The position numbers and the translations under genes are program-made. 64,000 nt of DNA from Gottschalkia purinilytica (GTDB lineage Bacteria > Bacillota > Clostridia > Tissierellales > Gottschalkiaceae). This document shows positions 1 to 7,967 of this stretch, piece by piece. Where the stretch lies: contig NZ_LGSS01000004.1 in the NCBI RefSeq assembly GCF_001190785.1, positions 1 through 64,000 on the forward strand. Direction: 5' to 3'. Numbering within the stretch: position 1 is the stretch's first letter; each line of letters begins with the position of its first letter. The notes beneath the pieces were generated by a model that was not told the DNA's origin, ran no database searches, and saw nothing but the letters and a program-made list of their open reading frames with translations.

Positions 1-83
1 AGGGTATCCTAAAATCTTAGGAGGAAACTTAAACACCAAACCTTTTAGAAGCTTCCATTTCTATAAGTGGGAGTAGTTCACTT
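1..83 (+). mobile_element. Putative right end of an IS200/IS605-family element, continuing left of the window
   Basis: Positions 49-84 carry an imperfect hairpin (CTTCCATTT / AAGTGGGAG around a CTAT loop) followed by GTAGTTCAC. This arrangement resembles the subterminal hairpin of IS200/IS605 right ends. A closely similar string occurs at 55926-55960. No transposase or tnpB is visible because the element would extend off the left edge. The sequence also encodes the last residues of the phosphoesterase on the other strand, so that gene may have been clipped by the insertion. The assignment rests on pattern memory and on the in-window match only. Confidence 0.42.
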
Positions 84-2005
84 ACCTCATGGATAGATAG
101 TCCTTTACTATATAGTCTAGCTATTGATACATTTCCATCTAGAACTATTCCCCCTCCTGTCGGATTGGGATCTCCACCAATAGCAAAATGAATATTAGGA
201 CTACTTACATTTCCAGTTGTAAAAGATGAGTTAATCTTTTTACCATCTAAATATATACTGACTTCTTTTCCATCATATGTAGCAACTATATGATAGTATT
301 TATTTGCTTCTAGTTTGACCCCTACTCTTTTATAACTTCCACCTATATGTGCCCATATCTCTACTAATCCAGAACTAGTGGATTCAAATCCTATTCCCCC
401 ACTTTCAGTATTCATTAATATTCCTTGATTCTTTATCTTGTTCATTTTAAATACAGTTTCTAGACTAAATTGCTTTGATATTTTATCTCTTAATTCTTTA
501 GGAAAAGGTACTTTAATTATATTGTTATTTTCACCATTAAATTTAGCAACTTGTTTCTTCAATTCTTCATCATATTCAACCTTTACATTTCCCATAGTCT
601 CAGCTTTAATATTTGATGGAGAAGCATCTGTCACTTTGCCATCTAAAAAATCAAAATCAAATACATCAGCTTTAGGTTTTTCTACATTGTCGTCAATTAT
701 ATCTCTACTTGTTTTGAATGTAGCTTTTAACGGTATCTCGCTTTCCTTTCCAAATGATTCTATAGCAGTTATAACAATATCGTAATCTGTATCTGCTTTT
801 AAACTAGATATATTAAACGATAGTTTTTCTAGTACAGGATCAAAATAAAACTCTGAAAAAGCTAAAAATTCCTTATCAATTTTTCCTGTTATCTTATTTA
901 TGGCTTGTACTTTATAAGAGTGAACTAAATCCTCATGTTTTGCTTGATCAAAAGTTATCTTTATAGAATCTGGTTGAATATCTGATACTTGTACTTTTGC
1001 GTTACTATCAAAATAAGGCTTACTTCTCAAGTTTTTACGTGCATCAGTATATTCAAATTTACTTTTATCAAAAGGTGACTTTATTATCCATTTATCTTTT
1101 ATATGTTTGTCATTGTGAAAGTCTATACGTTCTACTATTACATTATTATCTCCATCAACTTCCACCATGAGCCCTTGACTGAAGTTTCTAGCACCATTTG
1201 GAACACTTCCTTGTATTTTCCCTCCTTCAAGTTCTATATAACTTAACGAAGCTGTTCCTATAGATGTAAAATCTTTCTGATGAATTGATCGTTCGTCATT
1301 TAAAGGATAATGAGAATGTCCAGAAAAAGTAATAACCTGAGGATAGTCTTTTAAAACACTGTATAGTGCTGAATTTCCCCAAGCATCACTGCCATAAACT
1401 GTGTCTTTTATATGTTGATGTACTGTTAAGAAAATTGGTTTATTTGGATCATCTTTTTTGGCAATTTCTAATTGTTCCTTTAACCATTTCAACAGGTTTG
1501 AACCAAAAACACCATGGGTAGCCGATCCTTCTGTACTTACTTGGATAAAGTGATATCCCTTAATAACTTTATGCGAATTTATTTTCTCTCCTGTTTTTTC
1601 TTCAAATCTTTTTTGAGCATTGATCTCTGACAGTCCATTCCAATAATCATGATTTCCCATAACAAAAAGTTTTTCTGCATTCTTATTTGAGTATTGATTA
1701 TAAATACTATTAAAGCGATCATATTCTTCTGATAGTCCATAGTCAGTTAAATCTCCAGCGATAACTAAGGCATCTAGATTTGGTGATATTTCATTTATTT
1801 TGTTTAATGCTTTTTTAAACTTTTCGTCCTCAACAGAATAATCCTTTTTTAAATGAACATCACTTATTACTGAAAATTTAATTTTACTTGAATTCGTATC
1901 TAATTCTGCATTTGCTAACCCTTGAATTGGAATAAAAGTTGTCATAATAGTACATAAAGTTGCCTTTGCTATAATTCTTAATAACATTTTTGATTTTTTA
2001 ATCAT
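29..2005 (-). CDS. Secreted metallophosphoesterase with C-terminal LamG (concanavalin-like) domain
   Basis: About 658 residues. The N-terminus has lysines followed by a hydrophobic segment ending near GLANAE, consistent with a Sec signal peptide. The calcineurin-type phosphoesterase motifs appear in order: DVH near residue 50, GDLTD, GNHDYW, HQH, and GHSH near residue 230. A linker with fibronectin-like character follows, then a LamG-like jelly roll over roughly residues 470-640. The ATG at 2005 is preferred over an upstream TTG because GGGGGA sits 5 nt before it. The substrate is unknown; the family includes extracellular phosphodiesterases and nucleotidases, and the LamG module suggests binding to glycan or cell surface. 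The last ~15 residues overlap an IS200/IS605-like end, so the C-terminus may be altered. Confidence 0.8.
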   Translation of the reverse strand: MIKKSKMLLRIIAKATLCTIMTTFIPIQGLANAELDTNSSKIKFSVISDVHLKKDYSVEDEKFKKALNKINEISPNLDALVIAGDLTDYGLSEEYDRFNSIYNQYSNKNAEKLFVMGNHDYWNGLSEINAQKRFEEKTGEKINSHKVIKGYHFIQVSTEGSATHGVFGSNLLKWLKEQLEIAKKDDPNKPIFLTVHQHIKDTVYGSDAWGNSALYSVLKDYPQVITFSGHSHYPLNDERSIHQKDFTSIGTASLSYIELEGGKIQGSVPNGARNFSQGLMVEVDGDNNVIVERIDFHNDKHIKDKWIIKSPFDKSKFEYTDARKNLRSKPYFDSNAKVQVSDIQPDSIKITFDQAKHEDLVHSYKVQAINKITGKIDKEFLAFSEFYFDPVLEKLSFNISSLKADTDYDIVITAIESFGKESEIPLKATFKTSRDIIDDNVEKPKADVFDFDFLDGKVTDASPSNIKAETMGNVKVEYDEELKKQVAKFNGENNNIIKVPFPKELRDKISKQFSLETVFKMNKIKNQGILMNTESGGIGFESTSSGLVEIWAHIGGSYKRVGVKLEANKYYHIVATYDGKEVSIYLDGKKINSSFTTGNVSSPNIHFAIGGDPNPTGGGIVLDGNVSIARLYSKGLSIHEVSELLPLIEMEASKRFGV

Positions 2006-2035
2006 TTTCTTCCCCCTTTCTTTTATAACCAAATA

Positions 2036-2053
2036 TTAACATTTAAATGTTAA
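2036..2053. promoter_or_regulatory. 18-bp perfect palindrome upstream of the phosphoesterase
   Basis: TTAACATTTAAATGTTAA lies 20-25 bp before the phosphoesterase ribosome-binding site. On the gene's strand a further TTAACA occurs 22 bp upstream. Spaced TTAACA-like repeats are reminiscent of Pho boxes, which would fit a phosphatase, but the palindrome could equally be another operator. Confidence 0.35.
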
Positions 2054-2260
2054 CCTAATATTTATACTATGTTAAATAAATTAACCATATGTAAAATAAC
2101 TTTAATAAATAAAAAATTATTAGCATCTCCATCTACTGTATCAACATTTCCACCTAATAATTTTTTTATTTTATATTTACTTGTTTTTATAAAAAAGATA
2201 TTAAATAATCTAATAGGGTAATAATCTATTATAGTTCAAATTATTAAAGGGGGAACTCAA

Positions 2261-2590
2261 ATGAAAAATGATCTCGAAAACAAAAAATGTGAGCCATGCT
2301 CACTAGGAACTGATTCATTAAAACACGATGAGATAGTATCTTTCATGGAGCTACTTAACAAAGATTGGGAAGTTATAGACGATGTAAAAATAAAAAGAAT
2401 TTTTAATTTCAAAGACTTCAAAGAAGCTTTAACTTTTACAAACAAGATTGGAGATCTTGCAGAAAATGAAGGTCATCATCCTGACATTAGACTTTCTTGG
2501 GGAAAAGTTGTAGTTTATCTAACTACTCATAAGATAAAGGGATTGAGTGAAAATGATTTTATAATGGCAGTAAAGATTGATAAACTGTAA
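2261..2590 (+). CDS. Pterin-4a-carbinolamine dehydratase family protein
   Basis: The 109-residue product has the family core: GHHPD near residue 72, WGKV shortly after, then L-TTHKIKGLSENDF near the C-terminus. The family dehydrates 4a-hydroxytetrahydropterins to quinonoid dihydropterin and in other organisms serves aromatic amino acid hydroxylases. A Clostridia-like anaerobe is not expected to have phenylalanine hydroxylase, so the physiological substrate here is unclear. An N-terminal extension of ~25 residues contains two cysteines (KCEPC). The start is well supported by AAAGGGGG upstream. The gene stands alone and converges on the PII-like gene. Confidence 0.85.
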   Translation: MKNDLENKKCEPCSLGTDSLKHDEIVSFMELLNKDWEVIDDVKIKRIFNFKDFKEALTFTNKIGDLAENEGHHPDIRLSWGKVVVYLTTHKIKGLSENDFIMAVKIDKL

Positions 2591-2608
2591 GTTCATATTT
2601 ATATAATT

Positions 2609-2652
2609 AATAAGACCAGACTTCTTTTTTCCAAAGTAAGTCTAGTCTTATT
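2609..2652. terminator. Bidirectional terminator between convergent genes
   Basis: AATAAGACCAGACTT and AAGTCTAGTCTTATT form a 15-bp stem with one mismatch, flanked by T/A-rich sequence, between the dehydratase and the PII-like gene. Confidence 0.75.
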
Positions 2653-2668
2653 AGTTATAAGTCATATT

Positions 2669-3040
2669 CTATTCTTTTTCATCTTCTTTTGTTTCATCAC
2701 TTTTAAGTCCAAATCCATAACATTCAATAACAGGAACCACAAACATAAATCCTGTATTAGGATTTTTCATATAGTCTAGTTCCTCTTTTATTATATCTTT
2801 AGCTTTTTTTAGTTTTTCCTCTTGCTTTATAACACTTATAATAGTTTTATTAAAAGGTCTATCTCCATCTATTATTTTTCTTATGCTAGAAAATATAGGT
2901 AAGTCTCTATTACTTTCTGAAAGCATTTTTCCCATTCCTACAGTATCAGCAACTGTAGCTCCTACTCCTATTTCAAAAAGTTTTTCAAGTATTAAATCAA
3001 GTTTAGTAGTATCATTTAAAATTAAAAACAACGCATACAT
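2669..3040 (-). CDS. PII-like (GlnB/CutA fold) small regulatory protein
   Basis: The 123 residues follow a beta-alpha-beta-beta-alpha-beta order: strand YALFLIL, helix LDLILEKLFEIG, strand GATVADTVGMG, a long loop, strand NKTIISVIK, helix KLKKAKDIIKEEL, and strand GFMFVVPVIECYGF. This is the ferredoxin-like fold of PII-type trimeric regulators. The canonical PII T-loop uridylylation region is not recognisable. The C-terminus is highly charged. It lies 41 bp downstream of a CPA2 antiporter gene in the same orientation, which suggests it senses a nucleotide or ion and gates that transporter. The functional link is inference from gene order. Confidence 0.65.
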   Translation of the reverse strand: MYALFLILNDTTKLDLILEKLFEIGVGATVADTVGMGKMLSESNRDLPIFSSIRKIIDGDRPFNKTIISVIKQEEKLKKAKDIIKEELDYMKNPNTGFMFVVPVIECYGFGLKSDETKEDEKE

Positions 3041-3081
3041 ATGTCATCACCTTTTTCTAAAATATATTTAAAACATTATTT

Positions 3082-4281
3082 TTATATATTTGCTTCTCCA
3101 GACTTTATAATAGCATTCTTTGTAGCTATTGGTCCTAAAATCTCTGTAATAATTGTAGTTGCAAGAAGAATAGTTATAACGATGCTTCCTAAAGATGTTC
3201 CTGCAAATTCATTGCTTACTATAATCGCAAGTCCAACTGCAACTCCTACTTGAGATAGTAGTCCAAATCCTATATATTTTTTTACAACTTCAGGTGCATT
3301 TGAAATTTTTGCTCCTAAAGATGCTCCTATTATTTTACCAATAATCCTAAACACTAAGTAAAGTATACCTATTAGTCCTATCTTAGGAAGTAATCCTATT
3401 TGTAGTCTTGCTCCTGCTAAGATGAAGAAAACATTTATTATTGGTGGTGAGAAACTTTCTAAAGTTCTAAATACCTTATCTGATCTTGTAGAAATATTAG
3501 CAACTGAAATACCCATAGACATAGCACTTAATAAAGGAGATAATTGAAATTTTGTTGATAATCCTACTATTAATAGAATAGAAGCTATAGAAAATGCCAA
3601 CATATCTGTTTCTTTTTTAGCTTTCTTTAGAAAATATGAAAGAACTATTCCTAAAATCATACCCATAATTATAGAAAATATTATTTCCCCTAAAGGATTA
3701 ATTAGTATCTTATATAAAGTAACTTTTTCATGCTTTATAAATACCTTTGCTATAGATGCAGATATTGAATATATCATTAGACATATTGCATCATCTACTG
3801 CAACTACTCCAAGTAACGTACTTGTTAAACTTCCTTTTGCTCTATATTCTTTTAATACCATAACTGTAGCCGCTGGAGCAGTTGCTGAAGATACAGCTCC
3901 TAAAATAAGTGACATTGCTAAGTCTTTTGTTACTACAAACGTTACAGTAGTTACTAGTATAAATGCTCCTAAAGCTTCACATAAAGCTATTATAAAAATA
4001 GATTTACCCAATTTTTTTATTTCTGAAAACTTAAGTTCACTTCCTATATTAAAAGCTATTATTCCAAGAGCAAAATCACTTATAAATGATAACTTTTCCA
4101 GCAATGCTTGATCTATTAATTTAAAGGTTGATACTCCTATTATTAATCCACCTATAATATATCCTGCTACTGCTGGTACTTTTAGTTTATTCATAAACTG
4201 AGCAAATAACACCCCTATTATAAGTGCGATTCCAAGACTAATAAATGGATTTAAGTGACTTGCCAAATTAAAATTAAACAT
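3082..4281 (-). CDS. CPA2-family cation:proton antiporter
   Basis: The 399-residue polytopic membrane protein has about 11-12 hydrophobic helices. An early helix contains KVPAVAGYIIGGLIIG, and a mid-protein VVAVDDAICLMIYS segment matches the conserved acidic pair of the NapA/KefB fold used for Na+ or K+/H+ exchange. There is no C-terminal RCK/TrkA-N domain, so the usual regulatory module of Kef-type antiporters is absent; the downstream PII-like protein may replace it. The start at 4281 follows an AGAGGTG ribosome-binding site. It is probably transcribed with the PII-like gene. Confidence 0.85.
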   Translation of the reverse strand: MFNFNLASHLNPFISLGIALIIGVLFAQFMNKLKVPAVAGYIIGGLIIGVSTFKLIDQALLEKLSFISDFALGIIAFNIGSELKFSEIKKLGKSIFIIALCEALGAFILVTTVTFVVTKDLAMSLILGAVSSATAPAATVMVLKEYRAKGSLTSTLLGVVAVDDAICLMIYSISASIAKVFIKHEKVTLYKILINPLGEIIFSIIMGMILGIVLSYFLKKAKKETDMLAFSIASILLIVGLSTKFQLSPLLSAMSMGISVANISTRSDKVFRTLESFSPPIINVFFILAGARLQIGLLPKIGLIGILYLVFRIIGKIIGASLGAKISNAPEVVKKYIGFGLLSQVGVAVGLAIIVSNEFAGTSLGSIVITILLATTIITEILGPIATKNAIIKSGEANI

Positions 4282-4508
4282 CTAAACACCTCTTTTTAAT
4301 ATTAAAATAAGTTTAAACTATAACTTTGACTTTTATAATGGCAATTCAAACAAGTCATTAAAAGTTTTTGATTTTACTTTTCATATATAATTTTAACGCT
4401 AATTTACTAATTATACAAATTTGAGTATAGTACCTTCTTGTTTTGGATTTTTTATATATAACAACTTTAATATTAGTTTTAAGTTATATCAGAATGAATT
4501 TTACTAAA

Positions 4509-4537
4509 TTGATATATATACCATATTATGATAAAAT
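4509..4537 (+). promoter_or_regulatory. Promoter of the DUF6506 gene in the 4282-4584 intergenic region
   Basis: TTGATA, a 17-bp spacer and TAAAAT lie ~50 bp upstream of the ATG at 4585. The rest of the divergent 303-bp gap is AT-rich and shows nothing else I can support. Confidence 0.5.
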
Positions 4538-4584
4538 CTAGAATTAATAGAAGTTTTAAAATTTACAGATAAAAAGGTGATAAT

Positions 4585-4899
4585 ATGATATTTAAAGAAG
4601 CTTACATTATACAGGTTCCAGATGCTGACAGATCGACCCATAGAACTGTAATTGAAACTGAAACATATAAACTTATTGCTGTTTTAGTAAAAGATCAAAA
4701 CCAGGCTTTAGAAGAAAGCTTAGAGTTAGTCAAAAACGAAGATGTTAATTGTATTATATTATGTGCAGGATTTTCAAATGAAAATGTAGGTGAAATTTCA
4801 AAAGCTGTAGGTGAAAGTGTTGCAGTTAACGTAGTTAGAGGAGATGGAAGAAGTAATCAAATAGTTGCCAACTGTATAGAAAAAGCAGGTTGGTTTTAG
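4585..4899 (+). CDS. DUF6506 family protein
   Basis: The 104-residue soluble protein resembles the DUF6506 family, with conserved THRTVIET near residues 18-25 and a glycine-containing LCAGFS segment near residue 70. Alternating strands and helices suggest a small alpha/beta domain. No catalytic function is established for the family. It stands alone, with its own promoter and terminator. The ATG follows AAAAGGTGAT. The family name is given from recollection of the motif pattern. Confidence 0.6.
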   Translation: MIFKEAYIIQVPDADRSTHRTVIETETYKLIAVLVKDQNQALEESLELVKNEDVNCIILCAGFSNENVGEISKAVGESVAVNVVRGDGRSNQIVANCIEKAGWF

Positions 4900-4916
4900 A
4901 CTAAATTATGAGTAAA

Positions 4917-4946
4917 ATACTATCCAATATTGGATAGTATTTTTTG
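4917..4946 (+). terminator. Intrinsic terminator after the DUF6506 gene
   Basis: ATACTATCCAAT / ATTGGATAGTAT forms a perfect stem followed by TTTTT. Confidence 0.85.
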
Positions 4947-5067
4947 TTATATAACTTAGAATTATTTACCAATATTTTTTAGACTATATCTTTCAACAAA
5001 AGCCTTAAAATTAGGACTTTATTCATCTATATTTGTTTTGATAACTATGTAGAAATATGCAATAATG

Positions 5068-5094
5068 TAATTATATAGTTATTTTTGCCGATAA
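5068..5094 (+). promoter_or_regulatory. Sigma-28 (SigD/FliA-type) promoter of the chemoreceptor
   Basis: TAAT, a 15-bp spacer and GCCGATAA match the SigD consensus TAAA-N15-GCCGATAT at 3 of 4 and 7 of 8 positions. It lies ~110 bp upstream of the chemoreceptor start, as expected for a flagellar/chemotaxis regulon gene. The rest of 4947-5204 shows only the micro-ORF at 5135. Confidence 0.7.
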
Positions 5095-5134
5095 ATATCT
5101 ATATGATAAAAAATAAATATGGGGGGAAATCATC

Positions 5135-5155
5135 ATGAAGAAAGAAGTAATATAA
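5135..5155 (+). CDS. Six-codon leader micro-ORF (MKKEVI) upstream of the chemoreceptor
   Basis: GGGGGGA is followed by a short spacer, ATG, five further sense codons and TAA, 50 bp upstream of the chemoreceptor and downstream of the sigma-28-type promoter. The ribosome-binding site is stronger than needed by chance. It may be a leader peptide or only a ribosome loading site. No product or function is known. Confidence 0.35.
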   Translation: MKKEVI

Positions 5156-5204
5156 TCTTTTATAAAAATTTATTAACAAATTTATAGTCATTGGAGGGAA
5201 CAAA

Positions 5205-7190
5205 GTGAACAGTATAAAGACTAAAGTTATTGCATATTTTCTATGTACCGCACTAGTAAGCTATATTATATTAGGTTTTTTATCAATAAATAAATCCTCT
5301 GGTGCAATCATAAAAAACACCGATGAGAATTTGAATGCACTATCTATTCAAACAAAAAAGCTAGTTGAAGAACGTATTAGTTCAATTTTAAATAACTTAG
5401 AAAAAGTATCAAACTACGAACAAATAAAAAATCCTAATATTCCATTAAAAGAAAAGTTAGATGTATTAACAAAAGAGTGCAAAGATGGAGGCCATCTATT
5501 TTTAAGTATAATTGACCCTAATGGAAATATGACAGATAATAAAGGTTCAACTGTCTTAATAAAGAATAAAGAATACTTTAATCGAGCAATGAACGGTGAA
5601 TCCGTAATGTCAGAACCATTTAATAGTACTGCTGTTAACAAAACTGTTATTACATATTCAGTTCCAATAAACTATAATAATCAAGTTATTGGAGTTTTAC
5701 AAGCTACAAGGGATTCAGTTGGACTAACTAATTTAATAAAAGATATTAAAATTGGTAAAAGTGGCTATGCTTCCGTAATTAATAATGATGGTACACTTAT
5801 TGCACATACAGATCAAAAGTTATTAAAACAAGGTTTTAATCTTTTTAAATCAAATGATAATTCAAGTGGACTTTCTAATATAGCAAAAAAAATTAAGAAC
5901 AAAGAAAAAGGAATTGATGAATATACTTTAGATGGAGTTAAAAAAATAATGGCATTTGCACCTATAGATAATACAAATTGGTCTTTAGCTATAACTGTAC
6001 CTGAAGATGAATTATTATCTTCTGTTGATAGCCTAAAAACTACGATGTTTATATTAATAAATATATTTGCATTAATAACATGTTTTATAGCAGTGTCCGT
6101 AGTGAGTAGAATTGTAGGTCCTATAAAAAAATTAGCTCAATATTATGATAAAATGGCTGCTGGAGATTTTACAATTGAAATGTCTGACACTTTAATATCT
6201 AGGAAAGATGAACTTGGAAATCTTGCTTTATCTTTTAGTACGATGGTAAATAACTTAAAATCATTCGTAAGCGATATACAAGATTCAGCAAATTATGTTG
6301 CCAATTCTTCTGAAGAATTAGCTACTACCTCAAATGAAGTAAGAATTGCATCAGAGGAAGTTGCTAGAACTATAGAAGAAATAGCTGGCGGAGCTACAGA
6401 GCAAGCTAAAGATACAGAAGTTGGAGCAGAAAAAGCAAGTGAGCTTGGTAATCTTATAAAGTTAAACCAAGATAATATGAATATGCTAAACGAAAATACT
6501 GATATCGTAGTCAATTCTGTAAAAGAAGGATTAGATGTAGTAAAGAAACTTACAGATAAAACAGAAGAAAGTGAAATTGCAATAAATGAGGTATATAACG
6601 GAATACAAGAAACTAACAAAAGCTCAGAAAATATTAGTAAAGCCAGTGAAGTTATCGCTTCAATTGCAGAACAAACTAACTTATTAGCATTAAATGCTGC
6701 CATAGAAGCTGCAAGGGCTGGTGAACATGGGAAAGGATTTGCAGTAGTAGCTGATGAAATAAGAAAACTAGCAGAACAATCAACTAATTCAACTAAGATA
6801 ATAGATGTTGCAGTAAGTGAGTTACAATCTAATTCAGCTAATTCAGTAGAAAATATACAAAGAGCATTAGAATTAGTTAAAGAAGAAACTGAATATGTTA
6901 TAACTACTGAGAAAAAGTATAATGAAATCTCAGAAATTATTAATATATTTGTTTCAGAATTCAACAATTTAAATAAATCAAGTATAGAAATGACAGAAAA
7001 AAGAGATGAAATATTAGGGGCAATAGAAAGCCTCTCATCGATTGCACAACAAAATGCAGCTAGTACTGAGGAAGTATCTGCATCTACAGAAGAACAATTA
7101 GCATCTATAGAAGGAATGCAAATGTCTTGTGAAAAGCTATCAAGTATAGCAAAAGATTTAAAAGACTCTACATTGAAATTTAAATCTTAG
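5205..7190 (+). CDS. Methyl-accepting chemotaxis protein (dCACHE-HAMP-MA)
   Basis: The 661-residue membrane chemoreceptor has TM1 at about residues 9-31, a periplasm-facing double-CACHE-like sensor to ~275, TM2 at ~280-302, HAMP at ~303-355, and a long coiled-coil signalling domain. The hairpin tip [23 protein letters not shown], followed by [15 protein letters not shown], is the CheA/CheW-binding region. The ligand is unknown; CACHE domains commonly bind amino acids or carboxylates. A GTG start at 5205 is supported by GGAGGG 6 nt upstream. The sigma-28-type promoter ties it to motility. No other chemotaxis genes are nearby. Confidence 0.92.
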   Translation: MNSIKTKVIAYFLCTALVSYIILGFLSINKSSGAIIKNTDENLNALSIQTKKLVEERISSILNNLEKVSNYEQIKNPNIPLKEKLDVLTKECKDGGHLFLSIIDPNGNMTDNKGSTVLIKNKEYFNRAMNGESVMSEPFNSTAVNKTVITYSVPINYNNQVIGVLQATRDSVGLTNLIKDIKIGKSGYASVINNDGTLIAHTDQKLLKQGFNLFKSNDNSSGLSNIAKKIKNKEKGIDEYTLDGVKKIMAFAPIDNTNWSLAITVPEDELLSSVDSLKTTMFILINIFALITCFIAVSVVSRIVGPIKKLAQYYDKMAAGDFTIEMSDTLISRKDELGNLALSFSTMVNNLKSFVSDIQDSANYVANSSEELATTSNEVRIASEEVARTIEEIAGGATEQAKDTEVGAEKASELGNLIKLNQDNMNMLNENTDIVVNSVKEGLDVVKKLTDKTEESEIAINEVYNGIQETNKSSENISKASEVIASIAEQTNLLALNAAIEAARAGEHGKGFAVVADEIRKLAEQSTNSTKIIDVAVSELQSNSANSVENIQRALELVKEETEYVITTEKKYNEISEIINIFVSEFNNLNKSSIEMTEKRDEILGAIESLSSIAQQNAASTEEVSASTEEQLASIEGMQMSCEKLSSIAKDLKDSTLKFKS

Positions 7191-7273
7191 TAACTTTAAT
7201 TTTACATAATAGCATAAAAATAAATCACTTAAATTACATATATAGCAATATATACTATTCTATTTTCATAATC

Positions 7274-7325
7274 AAAAAATACTATCAATATTATTGAGCT
7301 TTAATAATATTGATAGTATTTTTAA
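7274..7325. terminator. Bidirectional terminator
   Basis: AAATACTATCAATATTATT and AATAATATTGATAGTATTT flank GAGCTT, between the chemoreceptor and the convergent TetR gene; T-runs occur on both strands. Confidence 0.75.
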
Positions 7326-7355
7326 TACTGTTAAATATCTAAGTAATATAATAGG

Positions 7356-7952
7356 TTAAGTTTTAACTAAATACTTTGATAACATTTCACAAATCATGTC
7401 AATTACTTCTTCTTCTTTATCATCAGAAAAATTTTCTTCACTTAAAATAGCACAAACTATCGCTCTAATCATTGCAAACATAATGGTACTGTCAACTTTT
7501 ATTATGAGATCTTTTTGTTTCCACACTTCTATAATTTCTTGTGCAAAATCATAGTCTTGTTTATATAAATTATCTAAGCTTTCTTTTTCTATGACTTTAG
7601 CTGCCAGTTCTAAGTCTTTACTTTTAACATTATTAAACATTAATGAATTTATTGCTATTTGAAATGCTATTTTAAAAAATTCCTTAAACTTTTTAATATC
7701 TCTATCATTAATCTTTTTAGCTTCTAGCAATATCTTTTTTCTAAACTTTTTTTCTTCCTCATCAAAAATGTTTAATAGCAATTCTTCTTTATGATTAAAG
7801 AATTTATAAAAAGCTCCTGTTGATATTCCAACAGATTTCGTAAGCATATTAATAGAAGTCTTTTTTAATCCATATTTTTTAAAAAGTTCTCTTCCTTTAC
7901 TAATAAGCTCTCTTCTAATTCTTCTTCTTTCTTGTACTGTAAAAGACTTCAT
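7356..7952 (-). CDS. TetR/AcrR-family transcriptional regulator
   Basis: The 198-residue protein has an N-terminal HTH around residues 15-60 (ISKGRELFKKYGLKKTSINMLTKSVGISTGAFYKFFNHKEELL), the standard TetR fold, then an all-helical ligand domain. It is the last gene of an operon with an FtsX-type permease and an ABC ATPase, only 15 bp after the permease. It probably controls that exporter in response to a substrate or membrane stress. The ATG is preceded by AGGGAGGG. Confidence 0.88.
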   Translation of the reverse strand: MKSFTVQERRRIRRELISKGRELFKKYGLKKTSINMLTKSVGISTGAFYKFFNHKEELLLNIFDEEEKKFRKKILLEAKKINDRDIKKFKEFFKIAFQIAINSLMFNNVKSKDLELAAKVIEKESLDNLYKQDYDFAQEIIEVWKQKDLIIKVDSTIMFAMIRAIVCAILSEENFSDDKEEEVIDMICEMLSKYLVKT

Positions 7953-7967
7953 ATATACCCTCCCTAT

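Noticed and set aside
2110-2200. Minus-strand open stretch reading like KKLLGGNVDTVDGDANN
   Set aside because: Too short, no start with a ribosome-binding site and no recognisable family.
4947-5204. Possible c-di-GMP riboswitch before the chemoreceptor
   Set aside because: Checked because clostridial chemotaxis genes can carry one; the conserved core was not found.
6293-6967. Long open frame antisense to the chemoreceptor
   Set aside because: It is a shadow of the chemoreceptor coding frame, with low-complexity composition and no ribosome-binding site.
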